Assembly: GCA_032207245.1 (NCBI GenBank)
Contig: CM063510.1
Span: forward strand, 50,925,078-50,989,077
Reading direction: 5' to 3'
DNA length: 64,000 nucleotides
Source: Pardosa pseudoannulata
Taxonomy: Eukaryota > Arthropoda > Arachnida > Araneae > Lycosidae
Part shown: one piece after another, positions 11,201-25,099 of the stretch
Layout of the letters: each line of letters starts with the position of its first letter
How positions within the stretch are numbered: position 1 is the stretch's first letter
Notes under the pieces: generated by a model
Told to the model about the DNA's origin: nothing
Databases searched by the model: none
Seen by the model: the letters and a program-made list of their open reading frames with translations, nothing else
Translations under genes and position numbers: made by a program

Positions 11201-14200
11201 AGTAAAATAGAAAAGGAATCGGGAGAATTTTGAAGTAGTTAAGGGAAAATTTTTTTGAAATATTACATACATATTAAAATGTATATTCTGGGTGAATGAA
11301 TTTTATGTTTTTCTGTTTTGCTGACTATTACACATGTTAGTTTAAAAAATATAATACTGGAAATGACAAAGTTCAATAATTTCTTTAAGCCCTTGTAAAA
11401 TTTAAATTTGAAAAGATCAGAACAATTTATTATTTGCTAAATCAATAAAATTATTTTCATTGAGGGAAATTGTATATCTCAAAATATGCTATGAATCCTT
11501 AATTTTTCATAACAACAGGGGATATATAAAAGTGCCTTATTTCTATAATTTTATTCTGTACCATAATTAAAAGATAATGATAAAGAAAAGGAGCTTTTTT
11601 GGTAAGAAATTTAATATTCATTATATCTCGGATTCATTTTCCTTTTTATTACAATAGGCTAATGTATCTAAGTTTAATTGAAATTTACTGAATAATTGAG
11701 ATAATTGCATTAAATGTTATCATACAATTATCCGCTGGGATGTGACACGAAAAGTTTGGGCCTTCACCTTTGATGCCCTAATTAATGTATTAAATCCAAA
11801 CGCACAAATATATGTTTGTATTCGTTTGGAATCAGCATTAAGCAGTAAGTATCAGCATATTTAATCATCGAGTTATTAACGTTCAATAGAAAACTCTAAC
11901 CTCCAAAGTGTATTCTTAAAATATCTATCCATGTAATAAGCAAAATTGTATCCCAATAAGTAATTATATGTTAAAATGCTTTAAACAAGGTATTTTTGGT
12001 AGATCCATGGTTGAAATTATGTGATTAGAAGAATTGTATCATCATATAAATATGATCAGTAGCCCTTCAAATTCATAAAAGAGGATTATTGATACTAATT
12101 ACCTCAATGAACTATTTTGTATGTGAGATAAGTAAAAATTTAAAATAAGCTCAGACCAATATCCAGAGTAGTTGCTCAAAATTTCAGTAGTAGAGCATCA
12201 AAAACACTAAAAGGTTTTCTTAAAAAGCACTTCTTTTACTGCCTGATATGCAAAGATGTATCCACAAAAGATATTTATACAGTAGCCCATCAGGCAAAGC
12301 GTGCGGCATTCTTGGTAAATATATCATTTGAACTACACTTTTAATTAAATAAACATGTTACTTAACGAAAAAACGTACACAAAGAGCACAGCTTAGAATT
12401 TCTAGAATTATTGTTCCTTTTTATATTAGTGTTCCTTTCTAAAACTATTAAGTGTAAGAAACAAAAATATCTTTAATGTGATATATACAGAGAAAAAAGA
12501 AACTTAAACAAAGAAAATAAAAAGAAAAAATATCCAGGGTTGTGACAGGAAAATCACCACTGATTGTTCGAACCTCAAACATAACAAAAGTGTTTTGTTA
12601 ATTTACTTTCATTTCAAAATGATGAAGTATTTTAGAGCTTCTCATAAACTATGTGACACGATAAAAAGCAATTACAAAGATTTCATAAAAAATGAAGCAG
12701 ATAAAACATTTGAAGCGGTTTTTCTTTACATTTTTACAAGAGTAACATATTTATTATATTTTTACTAAGAAAAATAGACAACAATGTGCTTTTTTTAGAA
12801 GGGATTACAAGTTTTTTTTATGTTTAAAATATCCACGTAAAATTAAAATTAAAAGTTTCCGATTACTTTTATCAAATTTCACGATATTTATGTATCGTAA
12901 TATATATAAAAGCAAATAAAAATTTCATAATTTTTATACAATATTCTTTTCTCATACTTTTACATTTAAAAACATTTCCACTTTAAATTGGGTTTATAAT
13001 ATTCATGCATATTATTATATAGAAAAACTCTAAAGAAATATTTAAAAAATATATAAATTTTTCCATACACTTTCGTTATACTGAATGTGAATTAAGATTT
13101 CATAAAAATTTGTATCTTCTAAGCGGGAGTTCTGTTAAGAAAAATAGTGTAAAGAATGAATGGTCAATTAGTCAATTGCAATAGAGAGGTGGATTGCGAA
13201 GTAAAGAGTTGGTAGAAAGAATCAGATGTGTAGGTATATTTAACACTTTTAAATTGCAACCCTCATAGGAAAGTATTATTTTTTAAATTCGTTTCATCAA
13301 CAGCAGATGACCCAGCGACAGTTATTAGCATATATAGATTAATAACAATGTCAACATTTTGAAAAATTATCCGGCCATTTGGAGTAACATTACATAATTC
13401 ACTAAGTGTTAGCAAGCAAAAGATTAAATGCCAGAAAAAAATGCATTCATATTATTAATTGAATTCAAAGACGTTATCTCAAAAGATTCTTTCTTACATT
13501 ATCAATCTGATAGTCAACTAGAATTACTATTACATAACCATGTAAGATAGCGGGGAAGTATGTTTTTATTGTGAATAAAATGTTTGATGAAAACAGGCGA
13601 GTGACCTACTAGAAATAATGTAAACTTTAAGTCTAAATGCAAAAGTCTGTTTTATTTAAGTACTGCAGTGGCTGATTGGAGAAGAAACCACACTACATGT
13701 GACATAGAAATAGGCAAGTAGAAAAATATTTGCTAAAGGATTTTGGTACATAAACAAGTTAATGACAGATGAAAAGAGTTGGCCTTATAAGTGTGACAAA
13801 AAAGGATTAGAACAAAATTTTAAACTTTGTTGATGACGGCACATCAGTACCTGTTCAAAAATACCAATATCTAAGAGAACAAAATGATACTATAATTTTT
13901 AAATCCTGAGGGATTGCGGAATGTGTCATTCAGGTCACACTGAAGAAAATCACACGTGAGTACTACACTGAATAATACTTTCTGAAGTCATAGAATACAT
14001 GAAAGACCTGATACAAAGTAAGAAAAGGAACACTTGATTCCTAACTCACAGAAACTTTCTAGATTTTTGCACCAAAGCCTGACCCGAATATTTGTCCATT
14101 ACAGACATAAACTTCTTTATCATCATCCTTATAGTTAAGATCTTTGCTACCAACGAATTTGCACTATTCCTGTGTGTGAAAATGAAGCAGAAGTCAATGC

Positions 14201-14310
14201 AAATTTTCCTTAATAATGACCTTAGGGAGAGTGGGAGACGCTGGTTTGACAAATGTGCTTTAGTCGCTAGCTTTGAAGCATTGGTTCTGAAGATCACAGA
14301 AGTGTTTAGT
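8271..14310. other. AT-rich intergenic sequence, nothing recognised
   Basis: Six kilobases with no supported gene, RNA or named repeat. The plus-strand frame 10496-10678 is K/I/N-rich and has the composition of non-coding AT-rich DNA. Decayed repeats too diverged to recognise by eye are likely. Confidence 0.45.
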
Positions 14311-14326
14311 GGAAATATACATACAT

Positions 14327-14526
<200 letters not shown>

Positions 14527-15700
14527 ATATATCATATTTTATGCATATCAATGCATATGTTATGAAGTTACATTTCTAAAAGTTACGTTTCTAACTTCAT
14601 TTATTTTTTTAAAATGTTTTTTTTACTTTGTCTACTCACAAAGAAAAGTAATGTGGTTGTCTGAAATTCTGAAAAAAAAAAGAAAGACTATACTGGAAAT
14701 TTTTTATTGCTTAGATTTTCCTTTGCTTACAGTTGCAAACATAAACAAGATTTTAACATGTCGTTTGGAAGTACGAAGAAAAACTTTTTCTTTTCATTAT
14801 ATTTCCGAAGTTTTTGAACTGTTATTCACAATTTTTTAAAGATATACTGTATTGACAATCTGAGACAGAAAAAAAATGTTTGTTTTGCTTCGAAAAAAGT
14901 TATGTAAGATTTCGGAATTTTTGAGAAAGATGTTATTTAGTTACAATCTTATCAGAAAAAATAGTTTTATTAGTTTCCTGTGTTCTGAACGAAATAATTA
15001 TCAATTTTTTTCTTGATTTGTTTAGCTTTTAATGCTTAATTGCTTGCTACAAAATAATAAAAAAAGTGTAGATAATATTTTTAATTCTCTATCTCTTATT
15101 CTCTTATCTCTTATCTCTTACTGTCTTATTGTCTTATTCTCTTTTTCTAACAGTTAAGTAATAGTTTACATAATTTTTATGTTGTTTTCGGAATGATTTT
15201 TCGTTTATTGTGAAAATAGGTATCATTATTGTAAACAACCTTTTAAATTTTCAAATATCTGAGAATTTGTATAAATTTGTGTTTTTAGTCACCATTTTAT
15301 GATTTTTAAACCTCACATATGAATTTAGACTTTATTCAGGTACCTCAGCTGAAATTACAACAAAGAGGTACACTGTTTGGATATGATAGCAAATAAATCT
15401 TAAATGCCATCGTAAATGTCAATTGCATTCATTCCTTCATATTAATTTATGAGTATTAGTATGAGTTTTATTCCTTATTTATACACCGGTTGTGAACAGT
15501 AATGAAAGATTTTAATTAAACTTTTCGAAAGACCCAATTTTCAAAACCTAAAAAGAGTGATCATGATTCAATGAAGTTTTAAAGTAACTAAGCCCTGAAC
15601 AAAATTTCATTGTCTTCTAATAACTATATATTTTTAATTATTGTTTCAATTTGGTATTCAAGCAAAATCATCTAGTCAGGTCTGCGAAATAAACAATATA
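14527..15700. other. AT-rich intergenic sequence with a short (TCTTAT)-like run
   Basis: Apart from a pyrimidine-rich short tandem run of TCTCTTAT-like units at about 15088-15145, nothing is recognised. The plus-strand frame that extends from the microsatellite to 14839 is a repeat read-through and is not supported as a gene. Confidence 0.5.
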
Positions 15701-16795
15701 TTCTATTATATATACGAAGTACATTAATGCCAATTTTTATGCACATAATAAATAGTTACAAATGATAAAAACAGTAAGAGTAAATCTACATAAAAGAAAT
15801 AATACGCTGGAGGAATTATTACTTTGCCATCTTTTTCAATTGTGATTGACTGAAACAAATGGACAACAGAATCTTCAGGACATCTTTTGTACAATAAATT
15901 TGGTAAATAATTTACATAACTCAGGATTTTCAGTTAAATACGCATAAATACAATCTATTTAACTTTCCATTAATATCGTTATATATTTGAATAAATTCGC
16001 ACCAGAAGCCAACAATACAGAAGACTAGTTAAAAAGCATTAAAAACTGCCCAGTAGTTTTGGAGTTAAACAATAAATTTTAAAACTTTTCTGAATTTTGA
16101 ATATCAGAATAAAACTTAGGTAATTCAGGTATTAAATAAAGAAAATGTTTCGAGATAAAGTACATTAAAAGTTTTAGGCACTTGATGATTATTTACAAAT
16201 AAAGGAAATAAATAAACGTAACATAGCTATAGAAAAAATTATATTGCACTGAGGAGTTTAGCTTCCTTTATCTACTAATCATAGACGGGAGATTTATTGA
16301 AATTAAAATTAAATATTTTTTGCATAAACTGTATTTGCTATGCAATTTGCATAGTTCATGATCTGAGATTAGAGAAATGTGCTAATAAAATTCTCAAAAA
16401 TAAAAGAAATATAATTGATCAAATATATATAAAAAAAGACAATGACATCATATATTTGATGAATTTAATGATACAAAGTAACAAAGCAAAAAAAAATTAA
16501 TCTACTTCTAGCAATAAGCGGAAAATTCCCTTAATTTTGAATATCAATCTAATAGTCAACTCACGCAAGAGAATGTTCAGTGTGAAGTACATTAATATTA
16601 TGTTTTATGCATATGATGAATTTTTATAAATAACAAAAAACATGAAGCTTGAACTAAACATAGAATAAAAACTAATATACTACAAAATATATAATGTTAC
16701 CGTTTTATCGTTTACACAGAGTACAATTATCCCAATAATAGTAGTGGAATTGATGTATATCACTGATGCAATATGAAAATATGATAAGTCCAAAG
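15700..16795 (+). repeat. ~430-bp divergent tandem array, left part
   Basis: Three imperfect units share an AGTACATTAA anchor at 15718, 16159 and 16586 (intervals 441 and 427 bp). Each anchor is followed by a TTTTATGCA/TTTAGGCA-like stretch and an AATAAATAG/ATAAATAA-like stretch. A second landmark, ATATATTTGA then (T/A)GAATTT-like sequence, recurs at about 15981 and 16449. The same landmarks resume at about 18490-18860 after the LINE, so the LINE interrupts one array. No coding capacity. Confidence 0.7.
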
Positions 16796-16813
16796 GACTT
16801 GTCATATTTTCAT
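16773..16813. repeat. Near-perfect 19-bp inverted repeat (hairpin)
   Basis: A 19-bp arm (16773-16791), a 3-nt AAA loop and a complementary arm (16795-16813) with a single mismatch that would be a G-U pair in RNA. It sits where the tandem array stops and the LINE insertion begins. Confidence 0.85.
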
Positions 16814-16839
16814 AAAAAAAGTTAAAAATAATTGTTTTA

Positions 16840-18440
16840 GTAAGTCACAATATACCATGTACTGATGTTAGCAACTCCTGCTACAGATGTCAAACATCAG
16901 ATCTTCAGTCATACAAACGTACATATACAAGCCGGATATACAAGAAGCATGCTAAATATTTTGGTTTTACTCTATACCCACACTTCACTAGAAACAGGTG
17001 TGTGAAGGCATTATTGATGAGGAATAGGAAACGTCTTAGTATATTGAAATATATCTCAGGACAAGATTGGGGTGCAGACGAAGGAACTTTAAGAGCTACC
17101 TATATGGCTACTATCCGTTCTATCTGAGAATACGGTTTTCCCATATACTGATGTGCGTCTACATCTAACCTCCAGAAATTTGAGAGATTGCCGCTTAGCA
17201 CCTCTCGAGTTATAGCTGGTTTATGTAGCAGCTGCTCAAACGATATTGTATAGTTTAAGGCTGATCTTGAGACTCTGAGTCTCAGACGGAACTCGTCTAG
17301 TGAAATATTACAAAAAACTGACTATGAAAATTATGGTTCCCAAAATAGTACCTTGCATTTATTGCGGCATTGACATAATGACGAAAGACTTAATTAAACT
17401 TAATTAGACTTAACGAAAGACAGTCTGTTTAGTTACATTAAGTATAGTAACTTAATTCACCCTAGAGTGGAACAGTGATTCTTGAAGCAATGCATTTATC
17501 CCTCAGTATATTTTCGAGGAATCACTTTCCATACTGATCTACCTAGTTAGATCAGTATGGAAAATTAGATTACCTAATTAGATCCAATTAGTACTGATCT
17601 ACTAATTTTAAAATCAAATTGCCTTCTGCAATTTGCTTTTAAAATTATAAATAACATTCCAGACGGAATTACGCTAATATATATTGAGTGTAGCAAAGAA
17701 GAAGTATCCCACGCTGGTAGTGGTGACCTTATCAGAGATCCCAATAGGATTGTCAAAATAAAGAAAAGAAATCCTAATTTTAGCTCAGTATTTAAAAGGG
17801 AATTTGTTACCATCGATGATGGATAGTTATGTCTTCTTTAGACCCTAAAGTCATTTGGATTCTGACTGATAGTCGTAGAGACACCTACTATTTGTCAAAC
17901 TAGTATGTTGTTGGTGACAAAACTGGAACTTCAATTCTCACTAAACTAAAACAAGTCTCATCCTCTTGTGATGTGCATTTACAGTGGATCTCCTCAGATA
18001 TAGACATTTGGGGTAATGAGAAGGCGGATAGTTTGGCGAAGAAGGTTGCCGGGAGTTCTATGGCTACTTCTAATTGTCTGATTTACTTTAAGCTGTATTG
18101 TGCCAGAAAACATATTGATAAAATGTCTTGGATTTACCTCTAGTTCATCCTTGGTACCGTGCCGATTATCCTGGTGGATCTCTCTCTATGAAATGCAACA
18201 GATGAATCCAGACAGATCTTTCTCGCTTTCTTAGAGCCCTTGTCTTCTAGGGTAATCAAAAAAACCCTCCCATTTTTTCTGAAATGTAAACAAGAGCATT
18301 TTTCTCTGGCACATGTTCTTAAGTGCCTAGGTATGTCCTATCTGATTTTTCTGTTCAATATCTATGATTTTTTGAGGGTGAATAAACTTGCATATCTCGT
18401 ATAGAAGTGTCAAAAGGAAATGTAAAAGCAAAAGCAAATG
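16840..18440 (+). pseudogene. 5'-truncated I/Jockey-group LINE relic (RT C-terminus and RNase H)
   Basis: Translations in shifting plus-strand frames give the C-terminal part of a non-LTR reverse transcriptase followed by an RNase H domain. At 16935-17130 I read KYFGFTL, then KALLMR, KRLSILKYISGQDWGAD and TLRATYMATIRS. At 17130-17250 come EYGFPIY and SRVIAGL. RNase H remains are IYIECSKEE (17675-17705; the family has a DGS-type motif here), NPNFSSVFKREF near 17780 and HLQWISSDIDIWGNEKADSLAKK at 17975-18045. The end reads YDFLRVNKLAYLV (about 18360-18405), like the C-termini of these ORF2 proteins. Multiple stops and frameshifts make it dead. RNase H after RT fits the I group; the endonuclease and most of RT are missing, as in 5'-truncated retrotransposition. 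Confidence 0.82.
17526..17563. repeat. Perfect 15-bp hairpin inside the LINE relic
   Basis: Arms at 17526-17540 and 17549-17563 are exact reverse complements around an 8-nt loop ACCTAGTT. A third partial copy of the arm (GTACTGATCTACT) follows near 17591. It lies in a stretch (17345-17620) that does not translate into the LINE protein, so it may be inserted or locally rearranged sequence. Confidence 0.8.
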
Positions 18441-18449
18441 TAAGGAAAT

Positions 18450-18860
18450 ATAATAATTTAATTGATGAAATATAAAACAAAAACAACAAAGTCATATATT
18501 TGAAGAATTTGGCCATAAAAAGTAAAGAGGTAGAAAAGTAATCAAAATGTCATTAAAATATATCCTGTAGTTCTGGAGGTAAACGATCAAATCTAAAAGT
18601 TGACTACATGTAGAACATTAGTGTAACAGCCAAGTCGTAAAATGGAGATTTTAAAAAAAGAGAATGTTCAGTACGAAATACATTAATATTAAAAATAAAA
18701 GTAATTCCATAAATCAACTTCTTCAAAGTAAAAACAATGACATTATATATTTGAAGAAATTTTGGCTATATAAAGTGACGGGGCAGTAAACTAAACGTGT
18801 AAGTATCGTAACGTTACCATAGTAGTCAATAGATATCCATCATCAATGCATATAACTATC
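18450..18860 (+). repeat. ~430-bp divergent tandem array, right part
   Basis: Continues the array seen at 15700-16795. AATATAAT then CATATATTTGAAGAATTT at about 18492 matches 16449; CTGTAGTTCTGGAGGTAAAC at 18567 matches 16049; AGAGAATGTTCAGTACGAAA at 18659 matches 16568; and a further TATATATTTGAAGAA starts near 18744. No coding capacity. Confidence 0.7.
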
Positions 18861-19119
18861 AAACTATCCTGTGAATATTTATTTCTAAAAATGTATACTA
18901 TATTTAAAAATGAAATATGACTATACATGTAATTAACTAAGGAGATAAGGAATTTTAAATAACCTAGTAAATAGCAGACAGCGATTCAGTAAAGCTTTTC
19001 ATCTTAAAAAGCATTACATTTTTGCAAAATGTTATATGAATTTTTACAAATGGGATTTTTGTAAATATGGACGCTTATAAACTTTAATTACATTGACGAG
19101 AATTCGAGAATAAGTTTTC

Positions 19120-19802
19120 AGAATCAGATAAAAAGTGTTACTATTTTCCATGCAGTTTCTTTAAATTAATGAAATGGAATCACGTTTTGAAAACTTTTGA
19201 ATAGATCAAATTAAACGTATTCTCCTTGCATTCATTTTATTTTTATGTGCCATTTCACAAAACCTATTAACTTTTAACTATTTAAAAATACTTTTACGTG
19301 ACTTTCTTCAAAAAATTATCAAAAGTTAGGATTTTAATAAGCATTAAAATAATAACTTTAAACTTAGTTATGTATTCAATTTTTTTATAAATATTTCGTA
19401 TGGGAAAAACAAATTTCTAATTGAATTAATATGCTCTTAATTTCTTAAAGATATTTTATTAATAAAAATAAAAGAAATTTATAGTATAAAGATCTTTTTA
19501 ACTAGAGGTACTTTGAGGTTTTTACCTCAGAATAAATTTAATGATATTTAAACTTACTGCAATTTTCTTTTAATTTTAACCTTTCTTACATTCACAAATG
19601 ATGTTAAATCTTCAGTAGATATTAAAAGTAGTGAAAAGTATAGCTAAGGATCTAAAAAACGAATTTATTTTAATGTGTATCAAATATAATGAATATATCT
19701 ATTATATGAAAATACTTATTATCATATACTTATTATAACAACATTATTATGAACACTAAATGTTTCTTTCAATCCAAGTTATGAATTATATGAATAAATA
19801 TT

Positions 19803-19837
<35 letters not shown>

Positions 19838-20760
19838 CATATATAAAATCATATATAAAATCCTCCATTGGCAACTGAAACAGTTGAATCAATAACATGA
19901 ATTTTGGGTGTAGCAGTTTTTGAAAATGTTCGTTCTGTATGTCGTATATGTCCGTTCCGTATTCAAAATAATTATTCTCCTTACATTCATTTTGATTTAA
20001 TGTACTATTACTGATAAGCAATTAACCTTTCTTTATTTAACTATACTTTCATGTGACGTTCTTCAAAATTTTAAGAATATTTACGGGGTTTCAATAAAAT
20101 TATTATAACACCTTTCAACACAGCTAATTCACATTCTCAATTTTTGAATAAATAATTCACTTGGGAAAATGACTCTTCCAATTCCATAAATTTGCACTTA
20201 ACGTTATTTTATTTATAAAATCTTTTTTTAATGATTTAAATAAAAGAAATTCACTGTATAAAAATTATTTTTAACTAGCGATACATTGAGATATTGCCAT
20301 AAAATACATTTAAAAATATTTAAATTTAAAAGGTATTCTGATTTTAATTTTCAACTTTTTTTTTTTTGATAAAGGATATTAAATTTATAGTACAGTTTAA
20401 AATGAGCGAAATGTATAGCTAAAATTCTTAAAAAGAGTTCATTTTGAATTGCAACAGTCTATAAGGAATATAGCTATTACGTGAATATATTTATTACCAC
20501 ATAATTACTATCACCAAATTATTAATAATTTTAACGTTAATTGTTTGTATCAAAACAAGTTTTAAATTATATGAATTTTAAAATCCTCCAATGGCAACTG
20601 CAACAGTTACATTGGTAAAGTAAACCTATGGTCTAGCAATTTTTGAAAATAATATGAAAATTATTTCCAGCACTCAAAATAACTGTTTTCGAAACATATT
20701 TTAAATGTAAGAAATGAATAGTTAACACTATTTTAATTTTTCTCTTTATCTTTAGCATTT
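19120..20760 (+). repeat. ~740-bp divergent tandem duplication
   Basis: Two long units and part of a third are visible. ATTCTCCTTRCATTCATTTT occurs at about 19216 and 19972; a CTTTYAYGTGAC(T/G)TTCTTCAAAA stretch at about 19290 and 20045; TTTTTAACTAG then G(A)TAC at about 19497 and 20270; AATCCTCCATTGGCAACTG at 19859 and 20582; and TTTTTGAAAAT recurs near 20640 as a third unit begins. Intervals are 720-756 bp. Unit 1 alone carries a (TA)n tract (19805-19835). No gene is seen in either unit. Confidence 0.75.
19805..19835. repeat. (TA)n microsatellite
   Basis: Short pure TA tract within the first unit of the 740-bp duplication and absent from the second, so it expanded after the duplication. 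Confidence 0.95.
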
Positions 20761-23700
20761 ATGTTCAATACATCAACTGCATTTTGTCTTAAAATAGAAG
20801 GAATAACTTTTTTGACTGGAACCTTAAATCAACACAGAATGTTTTGAGTGGGTAGTATGATAAAAGAGGAACTATCAACATGTAAAAGAAAATAAACAAT
20901 TTAATAATATAGTGAAAGAAAAAAACTTAGTAAACATTTAAATAGTTTTTATTCATTCAATATTAACCTATCTTTAAAAAACAAGTTTCCAAATTTGAAA
21001 TCTTTTTCTTATTTTAAATATTTACATTTCAAATATAATTTAAATCTTATTTTCAACAAATGAAAATTTAAATAATTTTTTTTCTGCATATATAACTAAC
21101 TTCAAATTCCATGCAATCATAATCTAAGGCTTTTTTTGCATTTAAGGTGAGACGTTAATTTTTTAACATGTTTTCTATAATTCTTTCTACTGATACGTAT
21201 ACTTTTATTAATACTTTTTCAATTATTTTTTCATTGTATGCGCCATCAATATTTTTATGAAAAATTTTAGAAATTTAATAAATTTAGAAATATTTGAATC
21301 AAAATTATTAAATTTTGAAAAAAAAAGATATAACTTACATAAAAAGTTTCAATATTTTATATTTAAGATATTAATTAGAGACATTCTTAATTGTAATTAA
21401 TGATTTTTTCAGTTACACTTTTAACTTAATACATAAATTTAAAAAAGATGGATATTGTCATATCCTCTTAAAATATATTTTGGATTCCCTGTTTACGGAA
21501 TTGTTTAACAATTAGTACATTTAATGTCTAGCCATATGTCTACTAATCTTCAGTGATTAGAAATACTTACAAACGAGCATTAAAAAGATGAGTTTTTTTT
21601 AAGTCCATGTATTTTAGAAACACAAAGTTATTAGTTATTACAAAATGTTAAGGCTGGATACCGTAGGTTATGTATTTACTTTCCTCATTAGTTATTAAGT
21701 TAAATTAATGTAGAATAAACATTTAATTCTTTATTAAATACTGTTGAAGTATTTTATAAAGTAAATGGAATTAAATAATTGGAAAGAAATGACTGTCTGT
21801 AATATAATAGGTTTGAAATATTTTGAGTAATGTTATGTAAGATTATTTTTAAAAAGGAATGCATTGAAACATACAGGAAATCAGATTAACTTGCATCATT
21901 ATTCGTACTAAAAAATCAGCGAAATTATTCATTGACCTTTAATGGAAAACTTTATAATTTTTGGAGATATGTAAGGTATTTTGTGATAATTAACTAATGT
22001 AACATATTTGAAAAACATTGATGTTATTAAAATAGTATTAAATATAATCATTTAAACAAGCATTTATTTCATTAATCAAACATAATATTTTAAATTATGT
22101 TTATTGACCGTCTTTAAGACTTAAAAAAACAAAGACAACACTATTATCAGTAAGATAAATTATTACTTTGATGTTATTTAATATCTTTGTTGTTCATTAA
22201 TTATCAAAGGATAATAATTCTCAGTCTGAAGAGCTATTATGACCAATAATGTAAAAATGACTCAGAAATTTAGTTGTTTTTATTTTATTAGTTACATTTT
22301 ATGTGTTACTTCTTTTAGGTAAGACAGCTCTTTATTTTTAATTAATAATAAAAACCATTATAAGCAATTAATTTTAGATATTCAACTTATGATAAATCTT
22401 TCTTTGTCAGATGCAAAATGATCTCTAGACAAACTATCAAATATTAGCTTTGATGGAAGTTGAATGAAACTTTTATTTTTACTTCAAAATAACGTATATA
22501 AAAATAAAAAAATCATAATCGAACCTTTAATTTCATTTTCTCTATAAAATATTACTTCATTTTAACTTTTTAACGGAAAACTACACGGTATGTAACAAAT
22601 TTTTGAAAAGTTCAGATATTTTTTAATTTAAACCCAAAAGTATAAAGTTATAATAATTTCTTCTACTATGTGTAAGTAGTGTACAGGTCTAGTATTGAGC
22701 TTTATGAATATTCATATAAAAATATTCATTTTTTGTCTTATTTGATTATAATCACTACTAGACAAATATCAAACATTAAATATCTCCTTCATATTAGACT
22801 ATGAACAAGGAAGTTTAAGTTCAAAAACCTGCATTTTAATTCTGTTGAACAGCAACTTAAAATGAAACTCCAGAATGTAACGCATCGATTAGACATATAT
22901 TTAGGATCGAAGGATGAAGTCACTTTATATTGATCAGAATGAATTCGCAGTAGACATTACTCCAATATTAAATAAAAGCGTATTTATTTCTAATTTTACA
23001 CTCTTTCTTAAGTAACTCGAGAAATTAACAAGAATACAATTAATGTCAATTCATATTTAAATATATTAAGTACCTTTGCATGCACTCGTAAATAAAACAA
23101 TTCTGTTTTGTTAGTATAATAAGATTTATTCACCGGTAAAATAAAAAAATCGTGAATTTTAATTATAAGAGATCTATTAAATATTGATTCTAACAACAAA
23201 TAAATAACTCCTTCAATTAATTAACTCCATTCAATTTACTTCTAGAAAACATGAATAAAAGCAATACTTTAGAATCAAAGGCGATAGAATCTTTTGAATA
23301 ACACTGGAAGAAGATACAGTAAGGTATATATCACAGTAACCCTCACGAGGCATACATATTTCCAAGTAAATAAGACATTTGCATTTCCCTGCCACACAGA
23401 ACGAACTAGAACGAGAATATAGATAGGAGATAAATATCGGAAATTTCGAGTGCACGCTCAGTTTATTCTTAAAAGAGAGATTTATTTTTATTGAATAAAT
23501 CTTATCAAGCACTGCTGTTACAGGTATATCAGTTTGTTGTACACAAAAAAAATCAAAAGACAAAGTAGAATAATGCTGATATTTCATTTTATGGGAATTT
23601 TTCTTATAGTAGAGTTTGTATTCTTCCATGTGTAAATATGTGTCCAGTTTATCATTAAAGATTCTCAAAAGCATTAATGATAAGATTATCCAATACAACC

Positions 23701-25000
23701 GGCATTTTGAAAGTCCGATAGTCTTTCAAAAATATTTAAAAATGGTGTATAATTTTACATTTTAAGGTAGACATTAAAAGTTATCAAAAAAGAAACTATT
23801 TCAGTATTGATCCATGTTTACATGATTACAATTCTTTCAGAAACGATTAGACTTTAAAGCTCGGAAAGTTTTACAAATGTAAAAAATGTTAGTTTCCATT
23901 ATTAAATCTTTGAATTTGATATATTAAAGCTCAATTGTTTTGTATTTTTCGAGTTCAGTTTGAGTTCAGTTTTTTCTGTTTTCAGAACATTTCGATTTTT
24001 TAAAAAATGTTTTACATGTAGCTTCAAAAATGAGTTTAAAACGAGTAGATATCACTTTTGCATTTTTTCAGTACAGTAACAGACACAAACATAATAATCT
24101 TTGAAATTTTTCTGCATTCTTATATTGATACCATGTCAAGGAATGTTGGAGAATTTAAATTTCATTCGTCAGATATTTTCCCAACGAGTTTTATAGTAAG
24201 AGTAAAGTTTTTATATTCGGCAAATTACTGCTTGTTTATTTGTTTGTGTTGTACACTAAAGACAGTTATTCCTCAATATACTAAAAGCGCATGGATAATC
24301 CTTCAGAACAATAATTTATAACCTTTTTCTGAGGACACAACAAGTATACACAACCACCGGTAAACATGTGCGATAGTACAGGAAACAAGCATTTCATACA
24401 GAAAATTTAGAAGAAATTAAATATTTTATTACTTATAAACAATACACCCACAAACTTTAAAGACTCAAAAAGACATATTTTTAAGGAAATATTTATTTTC
24501 TCACTTTGTGCATAGCCATAACAAAAACTATATATATACGTTATTATTTATATAATTTAATGTTTCATTCAAAATAAATAAGAAATGTGTTGAGATTTAT
24601 TTCGGTTTTCATTGATTATCTCTATAACTTCCAACAATCTAATAACTGTTTGAATTAATATATACTTTATGATTCGAATGTGCTTGTGCTTGCTTATTTT
24701 AATTATATTATACTTTTATAAGATGATTGTCAAAATTCGACATATAAATTATTTCAACGTTTTCATTCTTTCCTAAATAAAAGATAGTAAAGTACACAAA
24801 GAACCTTAGCAATCCTTAACACATTCACCAGTCATAACTTGCTCATTCCTGTTATGTACCCATTTTATCTCTCCAGTGCAAACACTCAAAATCACGTGCA
24901 AAATGACAGTATTTGTCATACACGGGTTTTGTCCCAAACTGGTATAAGTTTTGATGTTAACGTTGCAATAATGCATACAATATAATAACACCCTGTATAT
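20761..25000. other. AT-rich intergenic sequence, no supported gene
   Basis: No RNA gene or recognisable element. The minus-strand frame 23231-23698 (155 aa) is the longest non-repeat frame here, but its composition (K, Y, S, I, L) and lack of motifs give no reason to call it a gene. The minus-strand frame 24806-24991 has somewhat higher GC but no recognisable domain. Confidence 0.45.
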
Positions 25001-25003
25001 ATA

Positions 25004-25011
<8 letters not shown>

Positions 25012-25089
<78 letters not shown>
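25012..25089. repeat. (TA)n microsatellite with a TGTGTG edge
   Basis: TATATATGTGTGTG leads into about 75 bp of pure TA. It directly abuts the end of the Tc1 relic that follows. Confidence 0.96.
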
Positions 25090-25094
<5 letters not shown>

Positions 25095-25099
25095 ATACC

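Noticed and set aside
23231..23698. 155-codon minus-strand frame as a gene
   Set aside because: It has no motif or plausible splice context, and its composition is typical of AT-rich non-coding DNA.
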